A stretch of DNA of 49,210 nt from a virus, in the IMG/VR virus record IMGVR_UViG_3300025141_000157, positions 1-49,210 of that record. One strand, written 5' to 3'. Below, one piece after another: positions 12,001 to 17,251 of the stretch. The translations under genes and the position numbers were made by a program. Within the stretch, counting starts at the first letter, position 1. Every line of letters starts with the position of its first letter. A model generated the notes under the pieces. It saw nothing but the letters and a program-made list of their open reading frames with translations, was not told the DNA's origin and made no database searches.

Positions 12001-14718
12001 GATTGTGTACCTATCCCTGGTACAGGTCATACTGGTGGATGGGAATATACCACAGGTAATTACCACCCATGTGTATCTGCGTGTTGTTCAGGTGACACCT
12101 TTGATTGTACATTATATGGTTGTGTACCTAATATGACTAATTCAGGTCAATACCTATCAATGTCCTCATGTACAGAAGATTGTAAAGAATGGGAATGTAT
12201 ACCAGGTATTAACTTCACTAATAGTTGTAGTGGACAAACATTACTAAACATAGATTGGACTAGTACACCATTAGGTACTAATGGGTTCTTTGACCAAAAA
12301 CAATTATCCTACATCGCAGACTCTGCAAACGGATTACAATTCCAAGATGTAACTCAATATAAATGGTTTAACCAAAATGGTCCAGTATCAAATTCTAATA
12401 GTTACTGCACACATCCTTTTACTAGTGGTAATACCACAATGCAATTCGATTTAAGACCGTTCCTGGCTATTGTAACAACTAATAATTCATTCTCACAGAA
12501 TAATGCAGTATTTACTAACGCTGATAATTATAACCCATCGACACTCGCTTGTGACTCAACTGGTTGTAGATTTAGTACTTGGGCACAATTAGTTACTGGG
12601 TGTAATATAATGGGTGTGACAGATTGGTTTGGTAACCCAATAACACTCTCGAACACTTATATGGAGGTTAGGTCAGCTATATCATCTCATTGGGGGATTG
12701 TAGGTTCTATTTTAAGACTTTATAGTAATGCTTGTCTTTGTTATGGAAACGCATGTTCATGTTTAACAGTAGCAGGTACAGGACACACAGGAAATTACTA
12801 CACAGACTTCAATAGTTGTAATATAGCAGCAAACGCGAACCCATGTTGTACACTACCTACAGATTATTGGTACTGTCAACCGGGACTAAACACACAAAAC
12901 GGTTTACAAGGTAATTGTACATGTATACAAGGAATAACTGCAGGTCAACCAGGAGCTTACCCAACACTAGCAGATTGTAAAGCATCGACTGGTAATTGTT
13001 GTGATAATCATTGGTACGATTGTCTGGACCAGGGGACACCACAAGCAGGTTGTGTTGGATTAGCAAATAATGCTGTGGGACAATATCAAACATATATTGA
13101 TTGTTATCATGATTGTGATAAATTAGGTTATAATTGTGAAATTGTTGATGACGGTCCTGGTAATTCAGGCCCGGGAGGTTCAGGATATCTTTCTTGTGTA
13201 CCTTGCGTGGGAATCACATGTCAATATACTTACCTAACAGCAGCAGGGGCACCGTATTACGGGGACCCACTTGCACAATGTCAAGATAGTTGTCCAGGAA
13301 AAGACTGTTGGAAATGTTGTATGGATAAAAATGGGTGGATTACTCAGTTAAGTCCAGCATTATCACCAATACAATGTGTTTGTCCTAAAGGAACAGTAGA
13401 AGTACAATGTGACGGAAGTGGACCTTGTCCACATCCAGTATCTTGTATACCAGGATATGTTTATAATTGGACTTACTGTAAATGTGTATGTGAACCTAAT
13501 ATGTCATGTGCACCAGGTTACCATTGGAGTTATGACGCATGTACTTGTGTCCCTAATATTATTGGACCAGTTGATTTTGTAGGTTCACAAGGGGAAGTAC
13601 TACAAAGTATGGCAAACTTTAAACACCAACCAGGAGAAAGACCTATTATAAACGAATTTATAAAAGGGGTACAATTACTAGAGTATATGACGACAAAAGG
13701 TTATTACCTAGGTAGTGATGAATGTAGTCATTGTACTGATGGTACTCAAGGAATTTGTGTATTAGATGGATGTTTATATTTCCCTAATTATGAAAAATAC
13801 GGAAATAAGTATATAGGGTGGAAAAGTTTACTAGTTACAGGTAGTGACCCACAACTAACGACCGTAACACCAACCATAGGGCCACCAACAACACCTATCC
13901 TAACTGGAGCAACACTACAAGGTTATAGTTGTATTGACGACCCTACAAATCCACCAAATTACACTAACTGTGTTATGTATGGTACATCACAATATGTGGC
14001 TTATTATGGGACAGCAGCCCCACAATACGCAACCCTACAAGATTGTTTCATAGCAGGGTGTGATTTTTCAGGGAATGTACAAACAGTAGGGTTTAGTTGT
14101 GTAGATAACCCTGACAACCCACCAACCTATACTGAATGTTTAGAATATGGTACAGCACCTTATTTAGCTTACTTTGGGAACGCTGCACCACAATATTCAA
14201 CACTACAAGACTGTTTCATGGCAGGATGTGATTTTTCAGGAAGTGTATATTACCAATGTACAGTAGAAACAAATCCATTAGTAGGTGAAAGTCAACAATC
14301 ATGTATACCAGTTGATGGTGTAAGTGGTCCAGGATTATTTACCTCACTAGAAGATTGTTTAAATAGTGGTTGTGCTGGATGGATGGCATGTGACCAAACT
14401 AAAGTTACACAAGTTAATGGTATAGGTATAGAAGCAAATTCGATTTACCCAATCCCAATGTGTTGTGAAAGTTATATAAATTCAGCAACCATCCCATTAA
14501 CAGTAGAAAATTGTCAAAGTAACTGTAGTAATATGAGTGAACCTTGGTTCCCACTATATAATGTTATCGGAATAAATACTTATTATGAATCACCATTAGG
14601 TTATTTAATGAGAGAGTTGAATCCATATGTTAGAAATGGTACTTGTGCGGTTTCACTAACACCAGATAGTATAGGTAGAGGAAGGACCCAAAGAACTATA
14701 TATGATATAAATTATTAA
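1..14718 (+). CDS. Giant cysteine-rich repeat protein, 5' end outside the window
   Basis: The frame is open from base 1, so the first ATG at 115 is internal and at least 4905 residues are present. Most of the protein is short cysteine modules of the form C-T-A-x-C-x-S-[Y/F/W]-x-C-x(3)-G-C, followed by a G-T-G-G-T-[Y/F] strand. Two vWA-like blocks (about residues 117-475 and 1075-1400) interrupt the modules. From about residue 1580 a second, longer module type recurs, opening with W-x-C-x(2)-G/T and often containing A-N-G-L-Q or K-W-D-C. A beta-propeller-like stretch lies near residues 2757-3020. The C-terminal 350 residues contain P-G-E-R-P and a tandem duplication. No membrane segment is seen in the visible part. 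I infer a disulfide-rich virion surface protein such as a fibre or adhesin; a secreted protein is also possible. I do not recognise a named family for the whole. The downstream 39-codon ORF starts one base after the stop. Confidence 0.85.
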   Translation, partial: GIFPSLSACTAQCQSYSCTTNGCYGPFVGTGNTGTYLEMSSCTATCYHFECVTSSYAASGILPNDYNSASSGTTNGCLQLPGSGGTSPNALGFNEYTTLSACTASCVSWQCCEPLSIGPDSVMYVYYDITSMDATQTQNAIKGIIDWTENHLEFTGHTYHMLWWSERWLAFPTVAYDMDVYRFTDGVPSSYLTDPNNLAAGISYDAPAIWGYMGFGQSSSAYWTSSTSKPVQALRDVYHPTTGFDSWITPGTYNGNATHTVHDSFSPGSTSPTWTNGQVTKGYGGVMTASTSDDVITIIFEDESVSQYHYQGNGTSFGNEPHQAYKDDHTRYFAIHDAVTATTQGGGTGGNIRSFLYPTVTTLGGSNTAAKGFALHSIAAIDSGTNSPLDGKWTSATYPLDNNAYGYVQPWTHAQCSVITQLSILVSQNPYWTGTVPTWGGLDQYGWSINFRFDIYDQTIFEEDLTSFMTGSSQACTTICTSGHTALDAEFPYSSQTLCEGLVSLGECTGCTKFNCGPNGCYTAATGEFDCLSDCTASCYSYSCTTTGCTDHNPPTGTTFPYTSTDGVSYYSYYGSGGTFSSNTDCELVCNSWECGPGGCYMQTNGTGGTYSSETHCQLECSGYNCDQQFGCIPEIGNDYEYATLLECQTGCTYWECDVVLGCISKTGVTTGSIYEFQSQTACTNYCASFNCGVNGCYELNNLSGTYQDITLLPIISSAACTASCISFNCGTSGCSEVTGTGGTYSTSASCTGNCVSYSCGTDSNPGCNLWNVPNYGTGGTWTSVIDCDNNCISWECGSEALGDLYNGTPTGCLPQSYTGGSFSSLTHCLEEGYDYLSPDYTNTGNCTTWDCSATGCIPLTGTGGQFVSLSSCTGVCTSYECIPGTATKPEGGQIWTGGGCTLYNSPNYGTGGTFLYEWQCSGECRSWDCTSTGCTEVSAGAGSGATYLTALACDSGCTSYNCGDTGCTSQVGSGGTFFSSTNPDWGVTACTATCISYDCGIPGCYQYNQQLGGGSGGTFYNATASISALTACTAACISYECTTGGCSDIQGTGATNSFSAESACTATCINWGCLNNPIETNCEIYAYYDTTSMDFNAVKTAITGLEDWITTIQNFTGGLYHTLVNDERWLSWASSVYHSEFTAGTSSIFQNPTAMMIHDWASGLSMTNVYDNMAPGNSTFLFPGITTTGPAPAASHTDCVLVITFIDESGPNNGLGTTNVYTSDDAGSVNNAIPNFAGILSNPLDQPTPTWKVDFTAYSATYATVTTAGGSLNCFMYPTESFQPQSPDNELFALHVVAAIDSGNQAVGTQGENWLPGTAPRRLISGGILGGVPELCSIADLTALEVSNPYLLSVDSYTPNVGNLDTKGWGYNINFGSYTPGGFNSDLSTFLNTVSSNLTLCVSANTIPTIEYPFPTQSACTADCYSYECTFNGCVEFNGTGGTPTYYPTLLECESACTSWNCTTTACTVQVGTGGTWLSSGACTTACTSFNCEDITTYTPSVSWPIANGCIEQTGSGGTFYGAAAGSSGSSIFGWSACTADCQSWNCLVNCTGGTTGCTAWPNTAATYTALTSCTASCSIDWYCTEAYEMDTCDGLTDTTYVDMNFYGSGIPYFSDNPGNHTLTFANYKFTRILDPTLQASYTTPCVSPWNASHYQGPLPTSIDPLQPYLPSTLGRYSYIQYLEIYDTTSPIPYPGNVISGPHINWSSTIAGILGISDQCLQTQGLSTSSSWLDVHAALVSCNYNLHATYNWCTCYEVPCDVFCDDGNVTIPVTAQGPFTTSGAAESACCVSVTYSCITGTEIDSCSGRTTLPGQFNSTTDAWDWLAVNLGNTDLTTLRYESTTPAVNVSGACAGPNGGVLYEIAPVTYSLLNPNVSYNTWNLFINQMQGAGTTGILSGMSYTDVNTYVYAQSGQTIQVCDEICHCSVIPCECIELYDGTGQYLTHEDCMSGTSTLAACCPNTGTTGTSWDCVSGITYLPICDTKPYIGNFNDQFATVDYFRVGNPTGIFGQHKYTASNVIDNNGTSSVVIPNTWAEVQSSTNPGYTWQSCYKEFSLTLWIAATVAYRPYQYIKSISHPAVTGGLEYTNWNAFYTAAAGAFTLTTSLNALQVCQSIDSQYWGSNNFGCVVDTMKCCNQEDCYCYETFTTGGTYFTEIQCLDPLTGCCPEYTGWTCEVVDPITLAVTTSLPCYFISQSSPIMLYHTIDTPLNIPLGGAQWECDQNFSYCDPVPVGEMWSCVTTQVNTCDPNGDSLGEITGTTLGPNMVQTDFTYGQVPGYQLHPSMLCDNPTYPLVGTCHTQYPFSSSTDQFWPLLQSTSLAIGAYLGGYGQVESILTDYHYYDPYTPLSSTTFQLGSVDILGTSLINPNDPSCVYPLPYTVPPETCMGINATGGTGMPLFSILSVAHRDINYNTPYGSWGEFIDAAILLGYSVNTNHNVDQLGQLYPLTFGCDEDIITTQTSTTGAAWYSGCGWSFDMVPCLCDITCCCETGFTQGFITEEECLDPVNGCCPELSSYTCTINGCIDPGNGSGEFTGLTAYAQCEAVCKEWKCISSTTVTDTCASKTIIPSLGNIDITEYTPSYNTLTRGPWDALAYLADPMNGLQGQTWDNYKWDCGEGCGWAVDDCDAPHGAYKFISTINILDPAPSGGWYCQNCGSVSNWADLISWMNLNIGGGTALFNLGQDYNQVAQTLWNGIPGTNFNGGLELVPQIGACSCIPGPCDCVLTGGTGHSGTYHLVTGQTQCEWDCCSGVTIPECSILITGKEEGVLYYQFDTNSTTKLFDTPPYERLDIAARQNKLWVYADTGAAYEIKEFDVVYYPYFQHLFNRDITVPAIAMGRGLTPTEDPNILLTANDKVYKIDITTTVAVPTLQFPLPSGLTCTGDIMYDHITGNMIITYGTGATQYVGKFDGGGNLLEESHINSTTPGIGVNESIDSLFNYGTWSPVIVNQQYWNGNTGPIYGITNQRRVIELLQTPTLQFAPVATQTLTLVNQISNEVHGATNIFNIINGQLKSCVDITGTTSIDDVYWCDGMLGCLPYPPNVTPPNSFGPHIDLLTCENHCNFVCGDCVQSCECTLVTTPIGSGCNPEPTMADCISQNLANPTTVYGGEGCCNCFACQSVTFTYYEPTAGVWTQQTVNTNINTWGTFASAWSPIIYSVGDVVMYTDPLGNTCCYTLVYHHYDETQTPYDAWTEYSTNLANGNPTWPGGSNEISWIVCDEDCPTIITWSCITGTTVVSNDTCGGAVDTGTGGLSFTPQIQYIAYNGYALWHTQFEDLKWDCGSQQNPLPGNPCPAMIGHWAKIIGCRITHVSGALATPSQGVIQTTWADFIDQINGLLGGSVYSFAYSDRWQDLEAILGSQSYDGSPVPGNAVDIECLWEYCECNPTLPSPLVDGCDDKSDITNTMSAWQTANGMWWQMTVNYFTTPGQPQYNTLADPNSGDIISNYKYEQPDFPGSQNPCYGPLGGIYRYVNKFGITGCRTRHAVQTAAQAQNGHVNYGQFVDFWNNQGMLGTADELYYSDPYTTNFTKVEDWCGTGPDPDNGNNNAIGGSAICNCTYPPTPSYEPCHCEPIYGPGGYPTSAICEEICCSGDTSWSCNTGTTIAWEDSVDCGTRPYHLPSLVTTSTATDNISPTGQLANPANGLQQTLLSQLKFAAGTVNNVAVAAFGIGQFPNECWDVEEVAVVYGPDSAWRTIGEVKIMLFQSTQPPTPATVIQSTVSWKDLITQLSSPPHNFSVNLSMTAQQVVNTINAQTTQLVQVQLGYSVNMCTCPPTPCGCTEIPGTLGYPTSASCEAVCCPITAGTLYDCTINGCIPSSNGTYSNLTHCEEVCKEWICDEDGDCIGSCDMGGNNTPRTAYPLWLFGTPEDLLPYLASPATIPLQSPLLPPIVGNMQNADVTYYKFDCINCSSAAIQTCPSPNGTYWAPSGMWIENTPNASPMVYSGPHYTWQEVVNAAVTQGFIVNNNTSYDDFRTELSLLERQVVIKGNPCYGSPTGCDCVPIPGTGHTGGWEYTTGNYHPCVSACCSGDTFDCTLYGCVPNMTNSGQYLSMSSCTEDCKEWECIPGINFTNSCSGQTLLNIDWTSTPLGTNGFFDQKQLSYIADSANGLQFQDVTQYKWFNQNGPVSNSNSYCTHPFTSGNTTMQFDLRPFLAIVTTNNSFSQNNAVFTNADNYNPSTLACDSTGCRFSTWAQLVTGCNIMGVTDWFGNPITLSNTYMEVRSAISSHWGIVGSILRLYSNACLCYGNACSCLTVAGTGHTGNYYTDFNSCNIAANANPCCTLPTDYWYCQPGLNTQNGLQGNCTCIQGITAGQPGAYPTLADCKASTGNCCDNHWYDCLDQGTPQAGCVGLANNAVGQYQTYIDCYHDCDKLGYNCEIVDDGPGNSGPGGSGYLSCVPCVGITCQYTYLTAAGAPYYGDPLAQCQDSCPGKDCWKCCMDKNGWITQLSPALSPIQCVCPKGTVEVQCDGSGPCPHPVSCIPGYVYNWTYCKCVCEPNMSCAPGYHWSYDACTCVPNIIGPVDFVGSQGEVLQSMANFKHQPGERPIINEFIKGVQLLEYMTTKGYYLGSDECSHCTDGTQGICVLDGCLYFPNYEKYGNKYIGWKSLLVTGSDPQLTTVTPTIGPPTTPILTGATLQGYSCIDDPTNPPNYTNCVMYGTSQYVAYYGTAAPQYATLQDCFIAGCDFSGNVQTVGFSCVDNPDNPPTYTECLEYGTAPYLAYFGNAAPQYSTLQDCFMAGCDFSGSVYYQCTVETNPLVGESQQSCIPVDGVSGPGLFTSLEDCLNSGCAGWMACDQTKVTQVNGIGIEANSIYPIPMCCESYINSATIPLTVENCQSNCSNMSEPWFPLYNVIGINTYYESPLGYLMRELNPYVRNGTCAVSLTPDSIGRGRTQRTIYDINY
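346..1437 (+). other. vWA-like domain, copy 1, in the giant protein
   Basis: The block opens with a hydrophobic strand and Y-Y-D-I-T-S-M-D, resembling the D-x-S-x-S metal site of von Willebrand A domains but with T-S-M in place of S-x-S. A second strand, I-T-I-I-F-E-D-E-S, lies at about 889-920. An equivalent block recurs at 3223-4215. The fold assignment is an inference from motif placement and could be wrong. Confidence 0.4.
1438..3222 (+). repeat. Tandem cysteine-module array in the giant protein
   Basis: Roughly 15 to 20 consecutive modules of about 30-45 codons each carry C-T-x-x-C-x-S-[Y/F/W]-x-C-x(3)-G-C and a G-T-G-G-T-Y type strand. Spacing varies and DNA identity between modules is modest, so these are diverged protein repeats rather than recent DNA duplications. 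The even cysteine spacing suggests disulfide-stabilised small beta units. Confidence 0.8.
3223..4215 (+). other. vWA-like domain, copy 2, in the giant protein
   Basis: This is the paralogue of the first block. It has Y-Y-D-T-T-S-M-D near its start, a shared D/N-E-R-W-L element about 50 residues later, and V-I-T-F-I-D-E-S in the middle. It ends in the same way, with an aromatic strand before cysteine modules resume. Both copies keep the D-x-T-S-M signature, so that variant site appears to be conserved rather than a random loss. Confidence 0.4.
8269..9060 (+). other. Beta-propeller-like segment in the giant protein
   Basis: This stretch has very few cysteines, unlike its surroundings. It shows repeated strand patterns such as K-L-W-V-Y-A-D-T-G, I-L-L-T-A-N-D-K-V-Y-K-I-D and M-I-I-T-Y-G-T-G, each about 40 residues apart. 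That rhythm resembles NHL or YVTN propeller blades. It is an inference from pattern only. Confidence 0.4.
13921..14256 (+). repeat. Tandem 56-codon duplication near the C-terminus of the giant protein
   Basis: Copy 1 (13921-14088) and copy 2 (14089-14256) start with G-[Y/F]-S-C-[I/V]-D and share T-L-Q-D-C-F-[I/M]-A-G-C-D-F-S-G. They are close at protein level, with many synonymous differences in the DNA, so the duplication has been kept under protein-level selection. Confidence 0.85.
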
Positions 14719-14719
14719 A

Positions 14720-14839
14720 ATGGTAAAAGAAGAAAAACTTACTTATAAACAGATAAATAAAAAACTTAACCTTCTAATTAAGAAGGTTAAGGTTCTATCT
14801 GAGATGAAAAAGAAAAAAAACCAAAAGGTACTTGCATAA
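14720..14839 (+). CDS. Small basic 39-residue protein
   Basis: The ORF starts one base after the stop of the giant gene. Its TAA overlaps the next ATG in a TAATG junction, the layout of a translationally coupled operon. The product is lysine-rich with a short leucine/isoleucine/valine heptad-like helix (L-N-L-L-I-K-K-V-K-V-L) and a K-rich tail. I do not recognise it. A perfect 11-bp inverted repeat lies inside the frame, so part of this stretch may also act as RNA structure. Coupling at both ends is the main support for it being real. Confidence 0.55.
   Translation: MVKEEKLTYKQINKKLNLLIKKVKVLSEMKKKKNQKVLA
14765..14791 (+). repeat. Perfect 11-bp inverted repeat with 5-base loop
   Basis: CTTAACCTTCT pairs perfectly with AGAAGGTTAAG across AATTA. 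No T-tract follows, so it is not a typical intrinsic terminator. It lies in the small ORF after the giant gene and could be an RNA hairpin that tunes coupling or protects a message end. Confidence 0.6.
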
Positions 14840-15111
14840 TGACAAAAATTATGTTGTACTTTTTGGTCCTATTTCACCATTTAGGTATTATAGGATTTTT
14901 AGTCTCCGCTCCTTTATTAATGATAAAGGAACCATTCTGGGTGTGGTTACCAGTTAATACCTGGATTCTGCATTTAATCTTTTCACCAGTTTTGGTTTGT
15001 CCTTTAACAATATGGGAAAATAGATTAAGAAAAAAATTAGGGTGGGAAAAGATAGACACTTTTTTTAAACATTATTATATTAGACCTTACAAGAGATGGC
15101 GAAAAAAATAA
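14839..15111 (+). CDS. Small membrane protein resembling DUF2784
   Basis: The 90-residue product has two hydrophobic segments, at about residues 5-27 and 36-56. They are followed by C-P-L-T-I-W-E-N-R-L-R-K-K-L-G and a basic tail. The C-P-L-T-x-x-E-N-x-L-R signature after a second helix, with an H-H-L-G near the start, is what I recall of the DUF2784 family of small membrane proteins of unknown role. It overlaps the preceding small ORF by one base and the next gene by 16 bases, so the three are probably one operon. A role in the host membrane is inferred. Confidence 0.7.
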   Translation: MTKIMLYFLVLFHHLGIIGFLVSAPLLMIKEPFWVWLPVNTWILHLIFSPVLVCPLTIWENRLRKKLGWEKIDTFFKHYYIRPYKRWRKK

Positions 15112-15338
15112 TCATATCAGAAGAACAGTTAAAGAGAATCGTTAACAAAATTAACGAGGATGATAACTGGTGGGAAAGTGAAGGTCCTGATAAATGGGAC
15201 TTACTAGAAAAAGATTTAAGATTTGTTGTAGATAAGATTATAGACAAACACAAATCAAACTGGGGTGATGACCAGTATGCCGTAATAGGTGCAATCGAAG
15301 AAATTTTTCAAGGAATGTTTGCGAAGGTAGGTCGTTAA
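15096..15338 (+). CDS. Small protein with class A capsid-targeting-like leader
   Basis: The 80-residue product begins A-K-K-I-I-I-S-E-E-Q-L-K-R-I-V-N-K-I-N-E. The leader ends in I-N-E followed by D, which fits the [L/I]-x-E site of T4-type prohead proteases. After removal about 60 acidic and tryptophan-containing residues would remain (D-N-W-W-E-S-E). Several unrelated proteins in the window share this leader. The start lies inside the upstream membrane gene. The stop overlaps the stop of the convergent minus-strand gene by three bases (TTAA). The function of the mature part is not recognisable. Confidence 0.75.
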   Translation: MAKKIIISEEQLKRIVNKINEDDNWWESEGPDKWDLLEKDLRFVVDKIIDKHKSNWGDDQYAVIGAIEEIFQGMFAKVGR

Positions 15339-16261
15339 ACTAAAACAACCTCAACTCTACAGAACTGGTTAACTAAATCTCTATACTGGTCATAGTGGTC
15401 CCATAAAGATTCTATAGTTTCCATTTGGTCTTCAGTATAATTTCTAAATGAACTTAATTTATTTCTTGCACTTTCTGGGAATAAGGTCTGTATGAATGGT
15501 TCATCCCATTCAGAAGGTGGCTCACTAGTAACCAAATCACCATCCTTATCGATAAGGACCCTGATATCCCAACAAGCGTAACCAGATTCACCAAAGTCTA
15601 CAGATTCATCATATAAATAATCAAAACCTATAGGTTCAACTTTAAATTTTAAATTTTCAAAACCCATCTCACTAGTTTCCATCCAAGGGGCTTGTGCAAA
15701 ATCAGTATTTTCTATACCACCTAACCATTCCATTACTAATAGGGGGTATACAATGTCACCTACATTACGAAAATCCGTATAGTCTTCTGTACCCTCATGT
15801 TCCCCAACATTAAAATACTTTAAAACACCATAATCAGCTTTACCTAATTTATCCCATTGTTTAAAAATATAATCTTTATACTCTGGTTTAACATACTCAT
15901 CAAAATAAGGGTCAGTAGGAGATTTTTGTTCCATTAAAGAATCAGCACCACCTGTATCAGCAATTGTCTTTAAAAATATCGTTAAAGCACGGTATCTAGA
16001 CGAATTTTTTATACTTTCTTTATCAAAACCACGTACACTCACTTTATCATATAAATGTAGGTCATTAACCATCTTATTTAGCAGCTTTTTCTCTCTATGG
16101 TTTGCATGTCTTGCAAAGTTAATAACATCTGAGGTATCGAATCCACCCAGTATATGAATGAGTGTAAAAAGGGTATTATCGAGTTGTTTGGGTAATTCTT
16201 TAGTAATCATGTTCCCAGTATAATCTTCCTTTAATAATATGTCTTTAAATGTGGTGTGCAT
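15335..16261 (-). CDS. Putative packaged protein with short leader
   Basis: The 308-residue product starts M-H-T-T-F-K-D-I-L-L-K-E followed by D. This resembles T4 internal-protein leaders (M-K-T-Y-x-E-F-I-A-E type) and ends in an L-K-E cleavage-like site. The remainder is soluble and rich in acidic and aromatic residues, with E-M-G-F-E-N-L-K-F and S-G-Y-A-C-W-D-I stretches that I cannot place in a family. TATTTATA lies exactly four bases before the ATG on the minus strand, which predicts a leaderless message. It converges on the 80-residue gene. Confidence 0.75.
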   Translation of the reverse strand: MHTTFKDILLKEDYTGNMITKELPKQLDNTLFTLIHILGGFDTSDVINFARHANHREKKLLNKMVNDLHLYDKVSVRGFDKESIKNSSRYRALTIFLKTIADTGGADSLMEQKSPTDPYFDEYVKPEYKDYIFKQWDKLGKADYGVLKYFNVGEHEGTEDYTDFRNVGDIVYPLLVMEWLGGIENTDFAQAPWMETSEMGFENLKFKVEPIGFDYLYDESVDFGESGYACWDIRVLIDKDGDLVTSEPPSEWDEPFIQTLFPESARNKLSSFRNYTEDQMETIESLWDHYDQYRDLVNQFCRVEVVLV

Positions 16262-16265
16262 ATTA

Positions 16266-16273
16266 TATAAATA
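16266..16273 (-). promoter_or_regulatory. TATTTATA box, four bases before ATG
   Basis: On the minus strand the order is TATTTATA, TAAT, ATG of the 308-residue gene. This is the same register as the host-type -7 boxes of three other genes here, which supports a promoter role and a leaderless transcript. Confidence 0.5.
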
Positions 16274-16289
16274 TGGACTTAATAAGTGT

Positions 16290-16631
16290 TTATTTCCAGA
16301 AAATCTGAATTAAAAGTAATGAACTAGCAAGACATAGAGAAATTAATGTTTTAGTATTAATACCCTCACCCTTAAAAACCCACGTACAAACACTAAAAAT
16401 GGTAATACCACATGCAAACGCTAAAAATCTTTGGGGCCACAACAAACCATCGAAAGCTTCCACCCCGTAACGTGTACCCACTAAAAATAACCAACTTATA
16501 GGGAGACCAAATAATATAAGTAACCATTCGTACTTTCTAAAAGATTCCCACACAAATTGCCCATTTAATTGTAACCAAACCATAGTCTGAGCTAAAATAA
16601 AAATAGTTAAACAAATAATTAAATTTTTCAT
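16290..16631 (-). CDS. Small four-helix membrane protein
   Basis: The 113-residue product has four hydrophobic segments, at about residues 1-18, 34-52, 67-84 and 93-111. Short connecting loops include L-N-G-Q-F-V-W and G-V-E-A-F-D-G-L-L-W-P. I do not recognise a named family; conserved-looking polar loops argue for a real protein. It lies upstream of the 308-residue minus-strand gene with 28 bases between them and could share its transcript. The TATTTATA upstream sequences in this gap read toward the plus-strand neighbour, so its own promoter is not evident. Holin-like or other inner-membrane roles are possible but unsupported. Confidence 0.7.
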   Translation of the reverse strand: MKNLIICLTIFILAQTMVWLQLNGQFVWESFRKYEWLLILFGLPISWLFLVGTRYGVEAFDGLLWPQRFLAFACGITIFSVCTWVFKGEGINTKTLISLCLASSLLLIQIFWK

Positions 16632-16713
16632 ACCATAATAATAATAAAATTATATTAATATTTATAGTATAATGCTTATATTTATTTATATGCAAGCTAG
16701 CAGCTTTAAAAGC

Positions 16714-16721
16714 TATTTATA
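16714..16721 (+). promoter_or_regulatory. TATTTATA box close to ATG
   Basis: TATTTATA ends two bases before the ATG at 16724. Two further TATTTAT-like sequences lie at about 16654-16661 and 16679-16690. If the nearest one is not used, an upstream copy would give a short 5' leader. Confidence 0.4.
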
Positions 16722-16723
16722 AT

Positions 16724-17206
16724 ATGAAAAAAATAATTGTTAAGGAAAGTCAATTAGTTGACATAACTGAAAAAATTATCAGAGAACAATTCTCCGATGA
16801 CCCAAACGCATTTACAACAGACGTAAAGGATGTTAGTTTCTATGGGTTAGAAAAATATTTCACCGACTATGTAGGTCATGATATGGATGTGTCATATACA
16901 AACTGTTATGTTAAGTGGAGATATGATATGGATGTACGAAGTTGGGGAATTAAAGACGTTAGTGTTTATACCAGTAGTGTGATTATAAACGCGACTGTAG
17001 AAATTTACGACGAAGACTACACTAAAGTAGAGGTAGAAAAAGAAATAGAATTACTGGTGGATGATATGGGTGGATTTAGTGGTGATGAGGAAGGTAAATG
17101 GTACTATGAGGACCAAATGTCCGATGAGTTATTTTCACATAGTGTATTCCCGACAGGACTAGAAGTAGATTTTAACGATAAAATAGTCCACGTATTATGG
17201 AATTAA
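16724..17206 (+). CDS. Putative packaged protein with class A leader
   Basis: The 160-residue product begins K-K-I-I-V-K-E-S-Q-L-V-D-I-T-E-K-I-I-R-E and then Q. The leader matches the class A pattern and ends at an I-R-E cleavage-like site. The mature part looks beta-rich and acidic, with alternating hydrophobic residues (S-V-I-I-N-A-T-V-E-I-Y) and a late V-D-F-N-D-K-I-V-H-V-L-W. I recognise no family. The next gene also carries a leader and starts 45 bases downstream behind its own TATTTATA box. Confidence 0.75.
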   Translation: MKKIIVKESQLVDITEKIIREQFSDDPNAFTTDVKDVSFYGLEKYFTDYVGHDMDVSYTNCYVKWRYDMDVRSWGIKDVSVYTSSVIINATVEIYDEDYTKVEVEKEIELLVDDMGGFSGDEEGKWYYEDQMSDELFSHSVFPTGLEVDFNDKIVHVLWN

Positions 17207-17225
17207 CTATTTAATGATAACAAAG

Positions 17226-17233
17226 TATTTATA
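17226..17233 (+). promoter_or_regulatory. TATTTATA box upstream of the 398-residue leader protein
   Basis: TATTTATA lies 18 bases before the ATG at 17252, followed by A-rich sequence typical of Bacteroidota translation starts. No Shine-Dalgarno sequence is present. Confidence 0.45.
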
Positions 17234-17251
17234 ATAAAAGAATATAGAACT

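Noticed and set aside
1541-13093. Many shorter open frames on both strands within the giant gene
   Set aside because: They are low-complexity shadows of the cysteine repeats without start signals, and the main frame is unbroken for 14.7 kb.
14765-14791. Intrinsic terminator after the giant gene
   Set aside because: The hairpin is perfect but no T-tract follows and coupled genes continue downstream.
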